Translations under genes and position numbers: made by a program | Shown: one piece after another, positions 1-8,303 of the stretch | Layout: each line of letters starts with the position of its first letter | How positions within the stretch are numbered: position 1 is the first letter of the stretch | Notes under the pieces: model-generated | Databases searched by the model: none | Seen by the model: only the letters and a program-made list of their open reading frames with translations | Told to the model about the DNA's origin: nothing | NCBI GenBank assembly: GCA_047601745.1 | Contig: JASGIS010000001.1 | Coordinates: forward strand, 3,410,001-3,474,000 | Source of the DNA: JAKPAM01 sp047601745 | Lineage (GTDB): Bacteria > Pseudomonadota > Gammaproteobacteria > Burkholderiales > Burkholderiaceae_E | DNA: 64,000 nt | Direction: 5' to 3'

Positions 1-84
1 GAAGCAAAGGGCCGGCGCATGAATTCCATGCCCGGCACCCTGGGGCTCGATTGTAGCGAACTTTGACTTGCCCAAGAAACAGGC

Positions 85-114
85 AGTGCACAAAACGAGG
101 TAGTGCACAAAACG
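85..114. repeat. 13-bp direct repeat downstream of the ubiH-like gene
   Basis: The 13-mer agtgcacaaaacg occurs at 85-97 and again at 102-114, separated by four bases. It lies in the non-coding stretch after the stop codon of the ubiH-like gene, which reads leftward. No hairpin or promoter role is evident. The first 168 bases hold no other recognisable feature. Confidence 0.5.
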
Positions 115-168
115 CGCGGCGCGCGGCGTCGTCCGACTCGCGCCGGAGATCGGCGCGCGCAATGAGGC

Positions 169-1305
169 TCAGCGCACGCCGAACATCATCTGTCGGGCAA
201 GCCAGCTTCGCGCGCCGCCGTGCAGGTCCAGCGCGGCCAGCGCCACCGATTCGGCCGGCTGCAGCGGAGCGATCGTGAACACGCGCGCGAGCAGGTCGGT
301 CAGCCCGATCGCGCGCGCGCGATCGGCGCGTCGGGCCTGCGCATAGCGCTCCAGTACGGCACCGGCGTCGCGATCCGCGTGCGTCGGGCGAGCGGCGTGC
401 GTGTTGTGCGTGTTGTGCGTGTGGTGCGTGTGGTGCGTGTGGTGCGGGCGCGCGGGACGCCGGCCGATCTCGGCGGCCAGCACGAACGCGTCGCGCAGCC
501 CGAGATTGAAGCCCTGTCCGGCGACCGGGTGCAGCGCCTGCGCGGCATTGCCGATCCAGACTTCACGACCCGCCACGGTCCGGCGCCGGCGCCGGCGCCG
601 CAGCGGCATCGCCACGCGCGCGGTCTCGACGCGGCGGATCGACCAGCGCGGACCGATGATCGCGTGCAGCTCGGTGGCGAAGGCCGCGTCGCTCGCCGCC
701 GCGCGCCGCTGCGCGTGATCGGGCCGGCAGCACCAGACCAGCGCGTAGCGGTCGGCCTCGGGCAGCGGCAGCATCGCCAGCGGTCCTTCGGCCGTGAAGC
801 GTTCGTAAGCGACGCCGGGCTCGGGCGCGCGGGCCGTCAGCTCGGCGACGATCGCCGACTGCGCGAACTCGCGCTGCTCGGCGTCGTCGCCGGCATCGCC
901 TTCGGCGTGCACGATCAGCAGGTCGTCGTCGGTCGAGAAGCTGTCCGGTTCGGCGAACCGCGCCGGACCGGCCGCCTCGAGCAGCACGTCGCACAGCGTC
1001 GGATAGCGGACGACGTGGCCGAGCGCCGGCACCGCCTGCTCGGCCGCGCCCAGGCGCACCCGGCCCGCGTGGCCTTGCAGCGAGACCTCGATCGCCTCGA
1101 TCGGCGCGGCCGGCGGCGCGGCGCAGATCCGGCCCAGCAACTGCCACGAACCGGCGCTCAGCGCCAGCGTGCGCAGCGCCATCGCCGGCGGCAGCGCCGC
1201 GCGCGTGGTGTCCAGCTCGATCCGGTCGGGCGCGAGGCCCTGGCGCGCGAGCAGCAGGCCGAACGACAGCGCCACCGGCCCCCTGCCGACGACGCGGACC
1301 CTCAT
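169..1305 (-). CDS. ubiH: UbiH/UbiF/VisC-type FAD-dependent hydroxylase
   Basis: A 378-residue flavoprotein monooxygenase of the UbiH/COQ6 family, which hydroxylates the ubiquinone ring precursor at the membrane. The N-terminal dinucleotide loop reads VVGRGPVALSFG, so the third glycine of GxGxxG is Ala. The family signature WIGNAAQALHPVAGQGFNLG near residues 250-275 is well preserved. The ATG start (1303-1305) overlaps the pepP stop as ATGA, which fixes this start against a longer open frame upstream. Residues 287-304 are a His/Thr/Asn low-complexity stretch encoded by a 9-bp tandem repeat, and a run of seven Arg sits near residue 240. Which ring position it acts on (UbiH, UbiF or UbiI role) cannot be told from sequence. 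Confidence 0.85.
   Translation of the reverse strand: MRVRVVGRGPVALSFGLLLARQGLAPDRIELDTTRAALPPAMALRTLALSAGSWQLLGRICAAPPAAPIEAIEVSLQGHAGRVRLGAAEQAVPALGHVVRYPTLCDVLLEAAGPARFAEPDSFSTDDDLLIVHAEGDAGDDAEQREFAQSAIVAELTARAPEPGVAYERFTAEGPLAMLPLPEADRYALVWCCRPDHAQRRAAASDAAFATELHAIIGPRWSIRRVETARVAMPLRRRRRRRTVAGREVWIGNAAQALHPVAGQGFNLGLRDAFVLAAEIGRRPARPHHTHHTHHTHNTHNTHAARPTHADRDAGAVLERYAQARRADRARAIGLTDLLARVFTIAPLQPAESVALAALDLHGGARSWLARQMMFGVR
397..446. repeat. 9-bp minisatellite inside the ubiH-like gene
   Basis: About five and a half copies of gtgcgtgtt/gtgcgtgtg run without interruption. On the coding (minus) strand they give His-Thr-His triplets, HHTHHTHHTHNTHNTH. The period is a multiple of three, so the reading frame survives expansion or loss of a unit. 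Confidence 0.9.
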
Positions 1306-2681
1306 CGCGGCGCGGGCGCCGGGGCGGCGTCGGCGCGCGAGCGCGCGTCGCGCATCAGCGCTTCGATGTCGTCGGCGCTCGTCGGCACCTCGGCGGTCAG
1401 GATCTCGTTGCCGTCGGCGGTGACCAGCGCGTCGTCCTCGATGCGGATGCCGATGTCGTGATAGCGGGCCGGCACGTCGGCCGCCGCGCGCACGTAGATG
1501 CCCGGCTCGATCGTCAGCACCATGCCCGGGCGCAGCGTCCGCCAGGGCTTGCCCTGGCCGCCATCGGCCTGGCCGGGTTCGCGGTAATCGCCGCAGTCGT
1601 GCACGTCCATGCCCAGCCAGTGACTGGTCCGGTGCATGTAGAAGCGCCGGTACGCGCCGCTCTCGATGACCTCGTCCAACGATCCGGACAGCAGCCCGCA
1701 GTCGATCATGCCCTGCGCGAGCACGCGTACCGCCGCGTCGTGCGGATCGTTGAACGAGCGGCCCGGCCGCGTCGCGTCGATCGCCGCGTGCTGCGACGCG
1801 AGCACGATGTCGTACAGCTCGCGCTGCGCCGGCGTGAAGCGGCCGTTGACCGGAAACGTGCGCGTGATGTCCGATGCGTAGCCGTCCAGCTCGCAGCCGG
1901 CGTCGATCAGCAGCAGCTCGTTGTCGTTGAGCACGCAGTCGTTGCCGCGGTAGTGCAGCACGCAGGCGTTGCGGCCGCCGGCGACGATCGAGCCGTAGGC
2001 CGGAAACGGCGAACCGTTGCGGCGGAACTCGTGCAGCAGCTCGGCCTCGATCTCGTACTCGCGGCGGCCGGGGCGCGTCGCCTGCATCGCCCGCACGTGC
2101 GCGGCCGCCGAGATCCGGCCGGCGCGGCGCATCACGTCCTGTTCGTATTCGTCCTTGACCAGCCGCATCTCGTCGAGCGGCGCGCACACGTCCATCGCCT
2201 GCGTCGGCGCGCTGACGCCGGTGCGCGCCATCGCGCGGACCTCGCCGAGCCAGCGCTGCATCCGCGCGTCCAGTTCGGCGCTGCTGCCCAGCGCGTAGTA
2301 GACGGCCGGCTGGTCGGCCATCAACTGCGGCATCTGCGCGTCCAGTTCGTCGAAGCGCAGGCCGCGGTCGAAGCCGAAGGTCTCTGCGGCGGCGGCCGGC
2401 CCGTAGCGGAAGCCGTCCCAGATCTCGCGCTCCTCGTCCTTGTCGCGGCAGAACAGGATCGATTCGGTCGCGTCGCCGGTCGCGCGCAGCACGAGCGCCG
2501 CCTGCGGTTCCGGGAAGCCGGTCAGGTAATGGAAGTAGCTGTCCGAGCGGTACGGATAGTCGCTGTCGCGGTTGCGCATCACTTCGGCGCCGGTCAGCAC
2601 GATGGCGACGCCGCCGCCGCGCGCGCGCATGGAATCGGCCAGTTGCCGCCGCCGGCGGGTGGTGATTGCGGTCAGTTTCAT
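1302..2681 (-). CDS. pepP: Xaa-Pro aminopeptidase (aminopeptidase P)
   Basis: A 459-residue M24B metallopeptidase that removes an N-terminal residue preceding proline. Residues 1-140 match the aminopeptidase-P N domain (SDYPYRSDSYFHYLTGFPEP). The C-terminal pita-bread domain carries the metal ligands in order: Asp in LLLIDAG, Asp in YASDITRTF, His in HRTSHWLGMDVHD, Glu in VLTIEPGIYV and Glu in IRIEDDALV. Length agrees with E. coli PepP (441 residues). The stop overlaps the ubiH-like start, so the two are probably co-translated. The same pepP-ubiH pairing is known from other proteobacteria. Confidence 0.95.
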   Translation of the reverse strand: MKLTAITTRRRRQLADSMRARGGGVAIVLTGAEVMRNRDSDYPYRSDSYFHYLTGFPEPQAALVLRATGDATESILFCRDKDEEREIWDGFRYGPAAAAETFGFDRGLRFDELDAQMPQLMADQPAVYYALGSSAELDARMQRWLGEVRAMARTGVSAPTQAMDVCAPLDEMRLVKDEYEQDVMRRAGRISAAAHVRAMQATRPGRREYEIEAELLHEFRRNGSPFPAYGSIVAGGRNACVLHYRGNDCVLNDNELLLIDAGCELDGYASDITRTFPVNGRFTPAQRELYDIVLASQHAAIDATRPGRSFNDPHDAAVRVLAQGMIDCGLLSGSLDEVIESGAYRRFYMHRTSHWLGMDVHDCGDYREPGQADGGQGKPWRTLRPGMVLTIEPGIYVRAAADVPARYHDIGIRIEDDALVTADGNEILTAEVPTSADDIEALMRDARSRADAAPAPAPR

Positions 2682-2735
2682 CGGGCGTGCCTCTTGTCGA
2701 TCAGTCGGGAACGGCCGGGAAGGCCGGCGATCAGC

Positions 2736-3458
2736 TTACACAGAACCGGCGGCCGGCGGCGGTGTGCCGGCGAGAGCCGCGCGCGACAGCTCGGCGTCCA
2801 GCTCGGCCAGGCGCTGCGGCGTGCCGACGTCGATCCAGCGGCCGATCAGCTTCTCGCCGCCGGCGAGCGACCGGTCGGCGGCCTCGCGCAGCAGCGGCGC
2901 CAGCGGCGCGCGGCGGCCCGGCTGCAAGCCGTCGAACAGCCGCGGCGCGTAGACGCCGATGCCCGAGAACGTCAGCCGGTTCGCGCCGTCGTTGCCGAGC
3001 AGGCCGCCGCGCAGCGCGAAATCGCCGTCCGGATTGTGCGGCGGGTTGTCGACGAGCACGCACCAGGCCAGCAGGCCGCCGACGCGCATCTGCTCGACGA
3101 TGCCGCGCGCGCGGCCGACGTCGAAGTCGCAGAACACGTCGCCGTTGATGACGAGGAACGGCGCGTCGCCGAGCAGCGGCAGCGCCGTCGCGATGCCGCC
3201 GGCGGTCTCCAGCGCCTCGGGCTCGGCCGAGTACCGGATCGACAGCCCGAACCGGCGGCCGTCGCCGAGCCCCTGCTCGATCACCCGGCCCAGGTGCGCG
3301 TGGTTGATGACGACCTCGCGGAAACCGGCGGCCGCCAGGCGTTCGAGGTGCCAGGCGATCAGCGGCTTGCCGCCCGCGATCAGCATCGGCTTCGGGCAGG
3401 CGTCGGTCAGAGGCCGCATCCGCTCGCCGCGGCCGGCCGCCAGGATCATCGCCTTCAT
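2736..3458 (-). CDS. murU: N-acetylmuramate alpha-1-phosphate uridylyltransferase
   Basis: A 240-residue nucleotidyltransferase of the glucose-1-phosphate thymidylyltransferase fold. The N-terminal loop MKAMILAAGRGERMRPLTD ending in KPM is the NTP-binding signature, and VINGDVFCDFD carries the metal-binding Asp. Pairing with an AmgK-type kinase directly upstream identifies it as MurU, which makes UDP-MurNAc in the cell-wall recycling route known from Pseudomonas. Its first 20 bases have been duplicated three more times upstream (see the repeat at 3439-3518). Only the copy starting at 3458 opens the full reading frame, so that ATG is the start. Confidence 0.88.
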   Translation of the reverse strand: MKAMILAAGRGERMRPLTDACPKPMLIAGGKPLIAWHLERLAAAGFREVVINHAHLGRVIEQGLGDGRRFGLSIRYSAEPEALETAGGIATALPLLGDAPFLVINGDVFCDFDVGRARGIVEQMRVGGLLAWCVLVDNPPHNPDGDFALRGGLLGNDGANRLTFSGIGVYAPRLFDGLQPGRRAPLAPLLREAADRSLAGGEKLIGRWIDVGTPQRLAELDAELSRAALAGTPPPAAGSV

Positions 3459-3518
3459 GCCAGGAGCATTGCCTTCATGCCAGGAGCGTCGCCTTCATGT
3501 CAGGAGCATCGCTTTCAT
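3439..3518 (-). repeat. Four 20-bp tandem copies of the murU start
   Basis: Reading on the minus strand, the unit ATGAAGGCGATGCTCCTGGC (with small changes) occurs four times, with ATG codons at 3518, 3498, 3478 and 3458. The last copy is the real murU start. Each of the three upstream copies encodes a seven-residue peptide (MKAMLLT, MKATLLA, MKAMLLA) that ends in TGA overlapping the next ATG. The first ATG lies one base after the amgK stop codon. Confidence 0.92.
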
Positions 3519-3519
3519 G

Positions 3520-4635
3520 TCAGAACGTGTAGCCGACGCGCCGATCGGTCTGCTCGTCGGGGTCGAGCGCCTCGACCAAGTGCAGCAGCGGCGTCAACGC
3601 CGTATAGCGCTGCATCGTCTTGACCGCGTACCGGCGCACCAGCGGCATGTCGGCCAGATAGCGGTCCTTGCCGTCGCGGTGGTACAGCCGCGCGAAGATG
3701 CCCAGTATCTTCAGGTGCCGCTGCAGGCCCATCCACTCGAAGTCGCGATAGAACTGGCCGACGTCGTCCGGCACCGGCAGGCCGGCCTTGCGCGCGCGCT
3801 CCCAGTAGCGGACGACCCAGTCGAGCACCTGCTCCTCGTCCCAGCCGACGTAGGCGTCGCGCAGCAGCGAGACCAGGTCGTAGGTGATCGGTCCGTAGAC
3901 GGCGTCCTGGAAGTCGAGCACGCCGGGGTTGCGCTCGCCGTCGAGCAGCATCAGGTTGCGCGAATGGTAGTCGCGGTGCACGAACACCCGGGGCTGGGCC
4001 AGGTTGTTGGCCAGCAACAGCTCGAAGCTCGTTTGCAGGATGCCGCGCTGGCCGTCGGTCAGCGTGGCGCCGCGATGGCGGCCCAGGTACCAGTCGGGAA
4101 ACAGCGACAGCTCGCGTTCAAGCAGCGCGCGGTCGTAGTCGGGGAAGACGCCGGGCCGGCTGGCGCCCTGCATGCGGACCAGCGCCTCGGTCGCGTCGCG
4201 GTACAGGCCGGTCGCGGCGCCGCGGTCGGCGGCGAGCCGATCGAGGAAGGTCGTCGCGCCGAAGTCGTCGAGCAGCAGGAAGCCCTGGTCGAGGTCGGCG
4301 GCATGGACTTCGGGTACATTGACGCCGGCCGTCTTCAGGACCCGGGCGGCGTGCACGAACGGCCGGCAGTCCTCCATCGGCGGCGGCGCGTCCATGACGA
4401 TCATCGGCGTACCGCCGGCTTCGGCCGGCAGCAGCCGGAAGTAGCGGCGGAAACTGGCATCATCCGAGGCCGGCCGCAGGCTGGCGGCGTCGAGCTCGAA
4501 CTGCCGGGCCAGCGGCGCCAGCCACGTGTCCAGCGCTTCGCGCCGCGCGGCCGCGTCGGCGGCGGGCGGCGGATCGGCGGATCGATCGGAAGAAGGCGAG
4601 AGAGCGTCGGGCGAAGGAGCCTGGGGAGCGGACAT
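3520..4635 (-). CDS. amgK: N-acetylmuramate/N-acetylglucosamine kinase
   Basis: A 371-residue kinase of the aminoglycoside phosphotransferase (APH) fold. The catalytic loop VHRDYHSRN (H220, D222, N227) and the metal-binding DFQD (D241-D244) are present. A hinge-like segment FLLLDDFGATTF sits near residue 120. Position directly before murU supports the AmgK role: phosphorylating the anomeric carbon of MurNAc or GlcNAc, which MurU then activates. The first 30 residues are Ser/Pro/Ala-rich and look disordered. The gene diverges from lptD with only 50 bases between the two start codons. Confidence 0.87.
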   Translation of the reverse strand: MSAPQAPSPDALSPSSDRSADPPPAADAAARREALDTWLAPLARQFELDAASLRPASDDASFRRYFRLLPAEAGGTPMIVMDAPPPMEDCRPFVHAARVLKTAGVNVPEVHAADLDQGFLLLDDFGATTFLDRLAADRGAATGLYRDATEALVRMQGASRPGVFPDYDRALLERELSLFPDWYLGRHRGATLTDGQRGILQTSFELLLANNLAQPRVFVHRDYHSRNLMLLDGERNPGVLDFQDAVYGPITYDLVSLLRDAYVGWDEEQVLDWVVRYWERARKAGLPVPDDVGQFYRDFEWMGLQRHLKILGIFARLYHRDGKDRYLADMPLVRRYAVKTMQRYTALTPLLHLVEALDPDEQTDRRVGYTF

Positions 4636-4674
4636 CGTGGAGGCTTTCCGGGCGGATCACTGAGAATCGCTTCG

Positions 4675-4680
4675 TATAAT
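4675..4680 (+). promoter_or_regulatory. Consensus -10 hexamer TATAAT just before lptD
   Basis: A perfect TATAAT ends only five bases before the annotated lptD ATG. No convincing -35 (TTGACA-like) is seen 16-18 bases upstream. If used, transcription would begin at about the start codon, giving a leaderless message or forcing a later start. It may be fortuitous, since the main promoter could lie further upstream inside amgK. Confidence 0.35.
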
Positions 4681-4685
4681 AGAGC

Positions 4686-6947
4686 ATGCGTGTTAGACCC
4701 GGCTTACTGGCCGTGCTTGCCTGTTTTTCCGGGGGCAGCCTGGCTCAAGACAATCTCCCCCCGCTACGGCTCAAGCTCGAGCCCGCGTTGTCGGAAACCC
4801 ACGCCGCGGTTACCGAAGACCGGCCGATCTACGTGTCCGGCGACCAGTTCGAGGGCCGCACCGATCGCGACGCCACGCTGATCGGCAACGCGCAGTTGCG
4901 CAACGCCGGCACCGTCATTACCGCGGACCGGCTCACTTATTACCCCGAGGACGACGAAGTCGCGGCCGTCGGCAACGTGCGCGTGTTCCGCGAGGGCAAC
5001 CTGTTCGCCGGTCCCGAGCTGCAGCTCAAGCTCGACGCCAACGAGGGTTACTTCGCATCGCCCGAATACTCGCTGGGCCGGTTCGGCGGACGCGGCCACG
5101 CGGCGCGCGCCGAGTTCCTGGGCCCCGAGCGGATGCGGCTGCAGGAGGCGATCTACACGACCTGCGTGGCCAGCGACCCGGACTGGTATCTGCGCACGCG
5201 CGAGCTCGAGATCGACCAGTCGAAGGAAGAAGGCGAGGGCAAGGACGGACAGCTCGTCTTCAAGGGACGCAACGTGCTGTGGTCGCCGAAGTTCTCGTTC
5301 CCGCTGGCCGACGAACGGCGCAGCGGCTTCCTGGCGCCGACGTTCCAGGTCAACAGCCGGACCGGCTTCCAGATCCTGTCGCCGTACTACTTCAATTTCG
5401 CGCCCAACCGCGACCTGACCGTCTACAACCGGCTGATGACGCGCAACGGCTACCAGTTCGGTTCGTGGCTGCGCTACCTGGAGCCCAACTACTTCGGCGA
5501 ACTGCGGCTGGAGCTCAATCCGCACGACCGGACCACCGGCTCGTCTCGGTACTTTTACGGCACCACGCATACGTTCCGGAACCTGATGGGCTGGACGGCC
5601 GGCTGGAACATACGCGGCGTATCCGACGACAACTACTTCGTCGACTACTCGGCGTCGATCCTGAACAGCGCCGAGCGCAACCTGCCGCGCGACGTCTACG
5701 CGATGCGCGCGTTCGGCGACTGGAGTCTGACGGTGCGGGCCACGCGCTACCAGAACATCCTGACGGCCCGGCTCGGCCCGGCCTACGAGCGCGTACCGCA
5801 GGTGACGGCCAACTACGCGAAGTACGACTACCATGGCTTCGACGTGACGACGCTGGTCGACGTCGCGAACTTCCGCCGCCCGCTGATCGATTCGGCCGAG
5901 GGCCTGCGCACCGTCGTCAATCCGCAGATCGCGTACCCGATCGTTCGCCCCGGCTGGTTCCTGACGCCTCGCGTCGGCATGCACCTGACCGACTACCAGA
6001 TGAGCAACGACCCGGCCTACGACGGCAGCCGCTACAGCCGCGCGCTGCCGACGGTCTCGCTCGACGGCGGGCTGGTCTTCGAACGATCGGCGCGGCTGTT
6101 CGGCCGCGACGCGACGCAGACGCTCGAACCGCGGCTGTTCTATACGTACACGCCGTATCGCGATCAGTCACGGATGCCGGTGTTCGACTCGGGCGTCGCC
6201 GATCTGAGCTTCGCGCAACTGTTCTCGTCGAACACCTTCGTCGGCAACGACCGGATCGCCGACACCAACCAGTTGACGGCCGCCGTCGTTTCGCGCTTCA
6301 TACGTCCCGACACCGGCGTCGAAGCGCTGCGGCTGGCGTTCGGGCAACGCTACTATTTCTCGCAGCAGCGCGTGACGATGCCCGGCATCGAGAACACGAC
6401 CGACCGGCGCTCGGACCTGCTGTTCGCGGCCAGCGGCGAGCTGAGCCCGGAGTGGAACTTCGACAGCGGCCTGCAGTACAGTCTGGCCGACAAGACGTTT
6501 CCGCGCGCGAACATCGGCGTGCGCCACACGACGCGAGACGGCAAGATCCTGAACCTGAGCGTGCGCTACCTGCGCGAGAGCATCGGCCAGTTCGACGTCG
6601 CGTGGCGCCAGCCGATCGCCCGACGCCTGATGACGCTGGGCCGGGTAAACTACTCGTTCCTGAAGTCGGGCGTCGATCCGCTGACGGCGCTGCCGGTCGG
6701 GCCTGGTCTGGTCGAAGGGCTGTTCGGCGTCGAGTACCGCGAGGACTGCTGGCTGTTGCGGCTGGTCGTCCAGCGCTACGTCACGGCCGCCAGCACGCGC
6801 ACGACCGCACTGTTCGCGCAGATCGAATTCACTGGTCTGGGCACGCTCGGCACCAACCCCGCGGACGCGATCCGCCGCAACATCCCCGGCTACCGGCTGA
6901 GCAACGAGCGGCCCGAGTTGCCGTCGCGCTATTTCGGATACGAATGA
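4686..6947 (+). CDS. lptD: LPS-assembly outer-membrane protein LptD
   Basis: A 753-residue outer-membrane beta-barrel that, with LptE, inserts lipopolysaccharide into the outer leaflet. Residues 1-21 are a signal peptide ending SLAQ-D. An LptA-like N-terminal domain (about 45-130; DQFEGRTDRDATLIGNAQLR, then ADRLTYYPEDDEVAAVGNVR) precedes the barrel. Cysteines lie in EAIYTTCVASDPDW and REDCWLLRLVVQ, the regions where family disulfides form. The stop overlaps the surA start as ATGA. Length is close to the 784 residues of E. coli LptD. Confidence 0.95.
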   Translation: MRVRPGLLAVLACFSGGSLAQDNLPPLRLKLEPALSETHAAVTEDRPIYVSGDQFEGRTDRDATLIGNAQLRNAGTVITADRLTYYPEDDEVAAVGNVRVFREGNLFAGPELQLKLDANEGYFASPEYSLGRFGGRGHAARAEFLGPERMRLQEAIYTTCVASDPDWYLRTRELEIDQSKEEGEGKDGQLVFKGRNVLWSPKFSFPLADERRSGFLAPTFQVNSRTGFQILSPYYFNFAPNRDLTVYNRLMTRNGYQFGSWLRYLEPNYFGELRLELNPHDRTTGSSRYFYGTTHTFRNLMGWTAGWNIRGVSDDNYFVDYSASILNSAERNLPRDVYAMRAFGDWSLTVRATRYQNILTARLGPAYERVPQVTANYAKYDYHGFDVTTLVDVANFRRPLIDSAEGLRTVVNPQIAYPIVRPGWFLTPRVGMHLTDYQMSNDPAYDGSRYSRALPTVSLDGGLVFERSARLFGRDATQTLEPRLFYTYTPYRDQSRMPVFDSGVADLSFAQLFSSNTFVGNDRIADTNQLTAAVVSRFIRPDTGVEALRLAFGQRYYFSQQRVTMPGIENTTDRRSDLLFAASGELSPEWNFDSGLQYSLADKTFPRANIGVRHTTRDGKILNLSVRYLRESIGQFDVAWRQPIARRLMTLGRVNYSFLKSGVDPLTALPVGPGLVEGLFGVEYREDCWLLRLVVQRYVTAASTRTTALFAQIEFTGLGTLGTNPADAIRRNIPGYRLSNERPELPSRYFGYE

Positions 6948-8290
6948 CGATGAACAAACAGACTGACCGGATGCGGCGGGGCGCTGCCGCGATCGCCATG
7001 GTGTTCGCCGCTGCCAGTCTCTGGCTGGCGCCGGGCGGTGCCGCGATGGCCGTGGTCGAACCCGTCGACCGGGTCGCGGCCGTGGTCAACACCGACGTCA
7101 TCACGCTGGGCGAACTCGACGCGCGGATGCGCACGGTCGAGATGCAGTTGCGCCGGCAGAACGTCCAGATCCCGCCGACCGACGTGCTGCGCTCGCAGGT
7201 GCTCGAACGGATGATCGTCGACCGCGCCCAGGTGCAACTGGCGCGCGAGCAGGGCGTGCGGATCGACGATTCGCAGGTCGATCGCGCGGTGGCGAGCGTC
7301 GCCGCGCAGAACAGCCTGTCGGTCCAGGACCTGCGCAGCCGGCTCGAACAGGACGGCATCTCGTTCGCGGCATTTCGCGATTCGCTGCGCGCCGACATGG
7401 TGATCGCGCGGCTGCGCGAACGCGAGGTCGACCAGCGCGTGCAGATCAGCGAGGCCGACATCGACGCGTTCCTGCGCGAGCAGCGCGACCCGGCTTCCTC
7501 GCACGTCGAATACAACCTCGCGCACATCCTGATCCGGATTCCCGAGGGCGCGTCGGCCGACCAGATCTCCGCGCAGCGCGCGAAGGCCGAAGGGCTGCTG
7601 CAGCAGATCCAGTCCGGCGCCGAGTTCGGCCGGCTGGCGGTGTCGTTTTCGGATTCGCCCGAAGGCATCAGCGGCGGCGGACTGGGCTGGCGCGAAGCCG
7701 ACCGCCTGCCGCAGTTGTTCGTGCAGGCCGTCAGCGCGCTGCAGCCGGGCCAGACGTCCGGACTGGTCCGCAGCCCCAACGGCTTCCACATCCTGAAGCT
7801 GCTCGACAAACGCGTCGCCGGCGACAGCGCGCTGCCCGGCGGACCGGTGCTGCAGACGCATGCGCGGCACATCCTGATCCGGCAGACCGAGCTGGTGTCC
7901 GAGGCCGAGGCGCTGCGCCGCCTGCGCGAGATCCGCGAACGCATCGAACAGAAGACCGCGACCTTCGCCGACATGGCCCGCCAGTACTCGGTCGACGGCA
8001 GTGCCAGCAACGGCGGCGACCTTGGCTGGATCTATCCGGGCGACACGGTGCCCGAGTTCGAGCGTGCGATGAACGCGCTGCAGCCGGGCGAGTTGAGCGA
8101 ACCGGTGCGCACGCCGTTCGGCTGGCACCTGATCGAAGTCGAGGCGCGCCGCAACGACGAGGCCTCGCCCGACCGCCTGCGGATGCTGGCGCGCCAGTCG
8201 CTGCGCGAACGGCGCGCCGACGAGGCCTACCAGGACTGGCTGCGGCAGTTGCGCGACCGCACGTACGTCGAGTACAAGCTCGACCAATGA
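6944..8290 (+). CDS. surA: Periplasmic chaperone and peptidyl-prolyl isomerase SurA
   Basis: A 448-residue exported chaperone for outer-membrane proteins such as LptD. Residues 1-36 form a signal peptide (start MTMNKQTDRM, hydrophobic core IAMVFAAASLWLA). The SurA N-terminal domain follows (VDRVAAVVNTDVITLGELD), then parvulin domain 1 (about 188-288) and parvulin domain 2 (about 303-400; HARHILIR, then GGDLGWIYPGDTVPEFE). The chosen ATG overlaps the lptD stop as ATGA. A second ATG two codons later is equally possible. The open frame continues far upstream inside lptD, but that part is out of frame with the barrel and is not coding. Confidence 0.95.
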   Translation: MTMNKQTDRMRRGAAAIAMVFAAASLWLAPGGAAMAVVEPVDRVAAVVNTDVITLGELDARMRTVEMQLRRQNVQIPPTDVLRSQVLERMIVDRAQVQLAREQGVRIDDSQVDRAVASVAAQNSLSVQDLRSRLEQDGISFAAFRDSLRADMVIARLREREVDQRVQISEADIDAFLREQRDPASSHVEYNLAHILIRIPEGASADQISAQRAKAEGLLQQIQSGAEFGRLAVSFSDSPEGISGGGLGWREADRLPQLFVQAVSALQPGQTSGLVRSPNGFHILKLLDKRVAGDSALPGGPVLQTHARHILIRQTELVSEAEALRRLREIRERIEQKTATFADMARQYSVDGSASNGGDLGWIYPGDTVPEFERAMNALQPGELSEPVRTPFGWHLIEVEARRNDEASPDRLRMLARQSLRERRADEAYQDWLRQLRDRTYVEYKLDQ

Positions 8291-8303
8291 ACGACGGCGC
8301 TCG

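Noticed and set aside
5279..6943. Upstream extension of the surA frame
   Set aside because: It overlaps most of lptD in another frame and shows no domain. The ATGA overlap at 6944 is the natural start.
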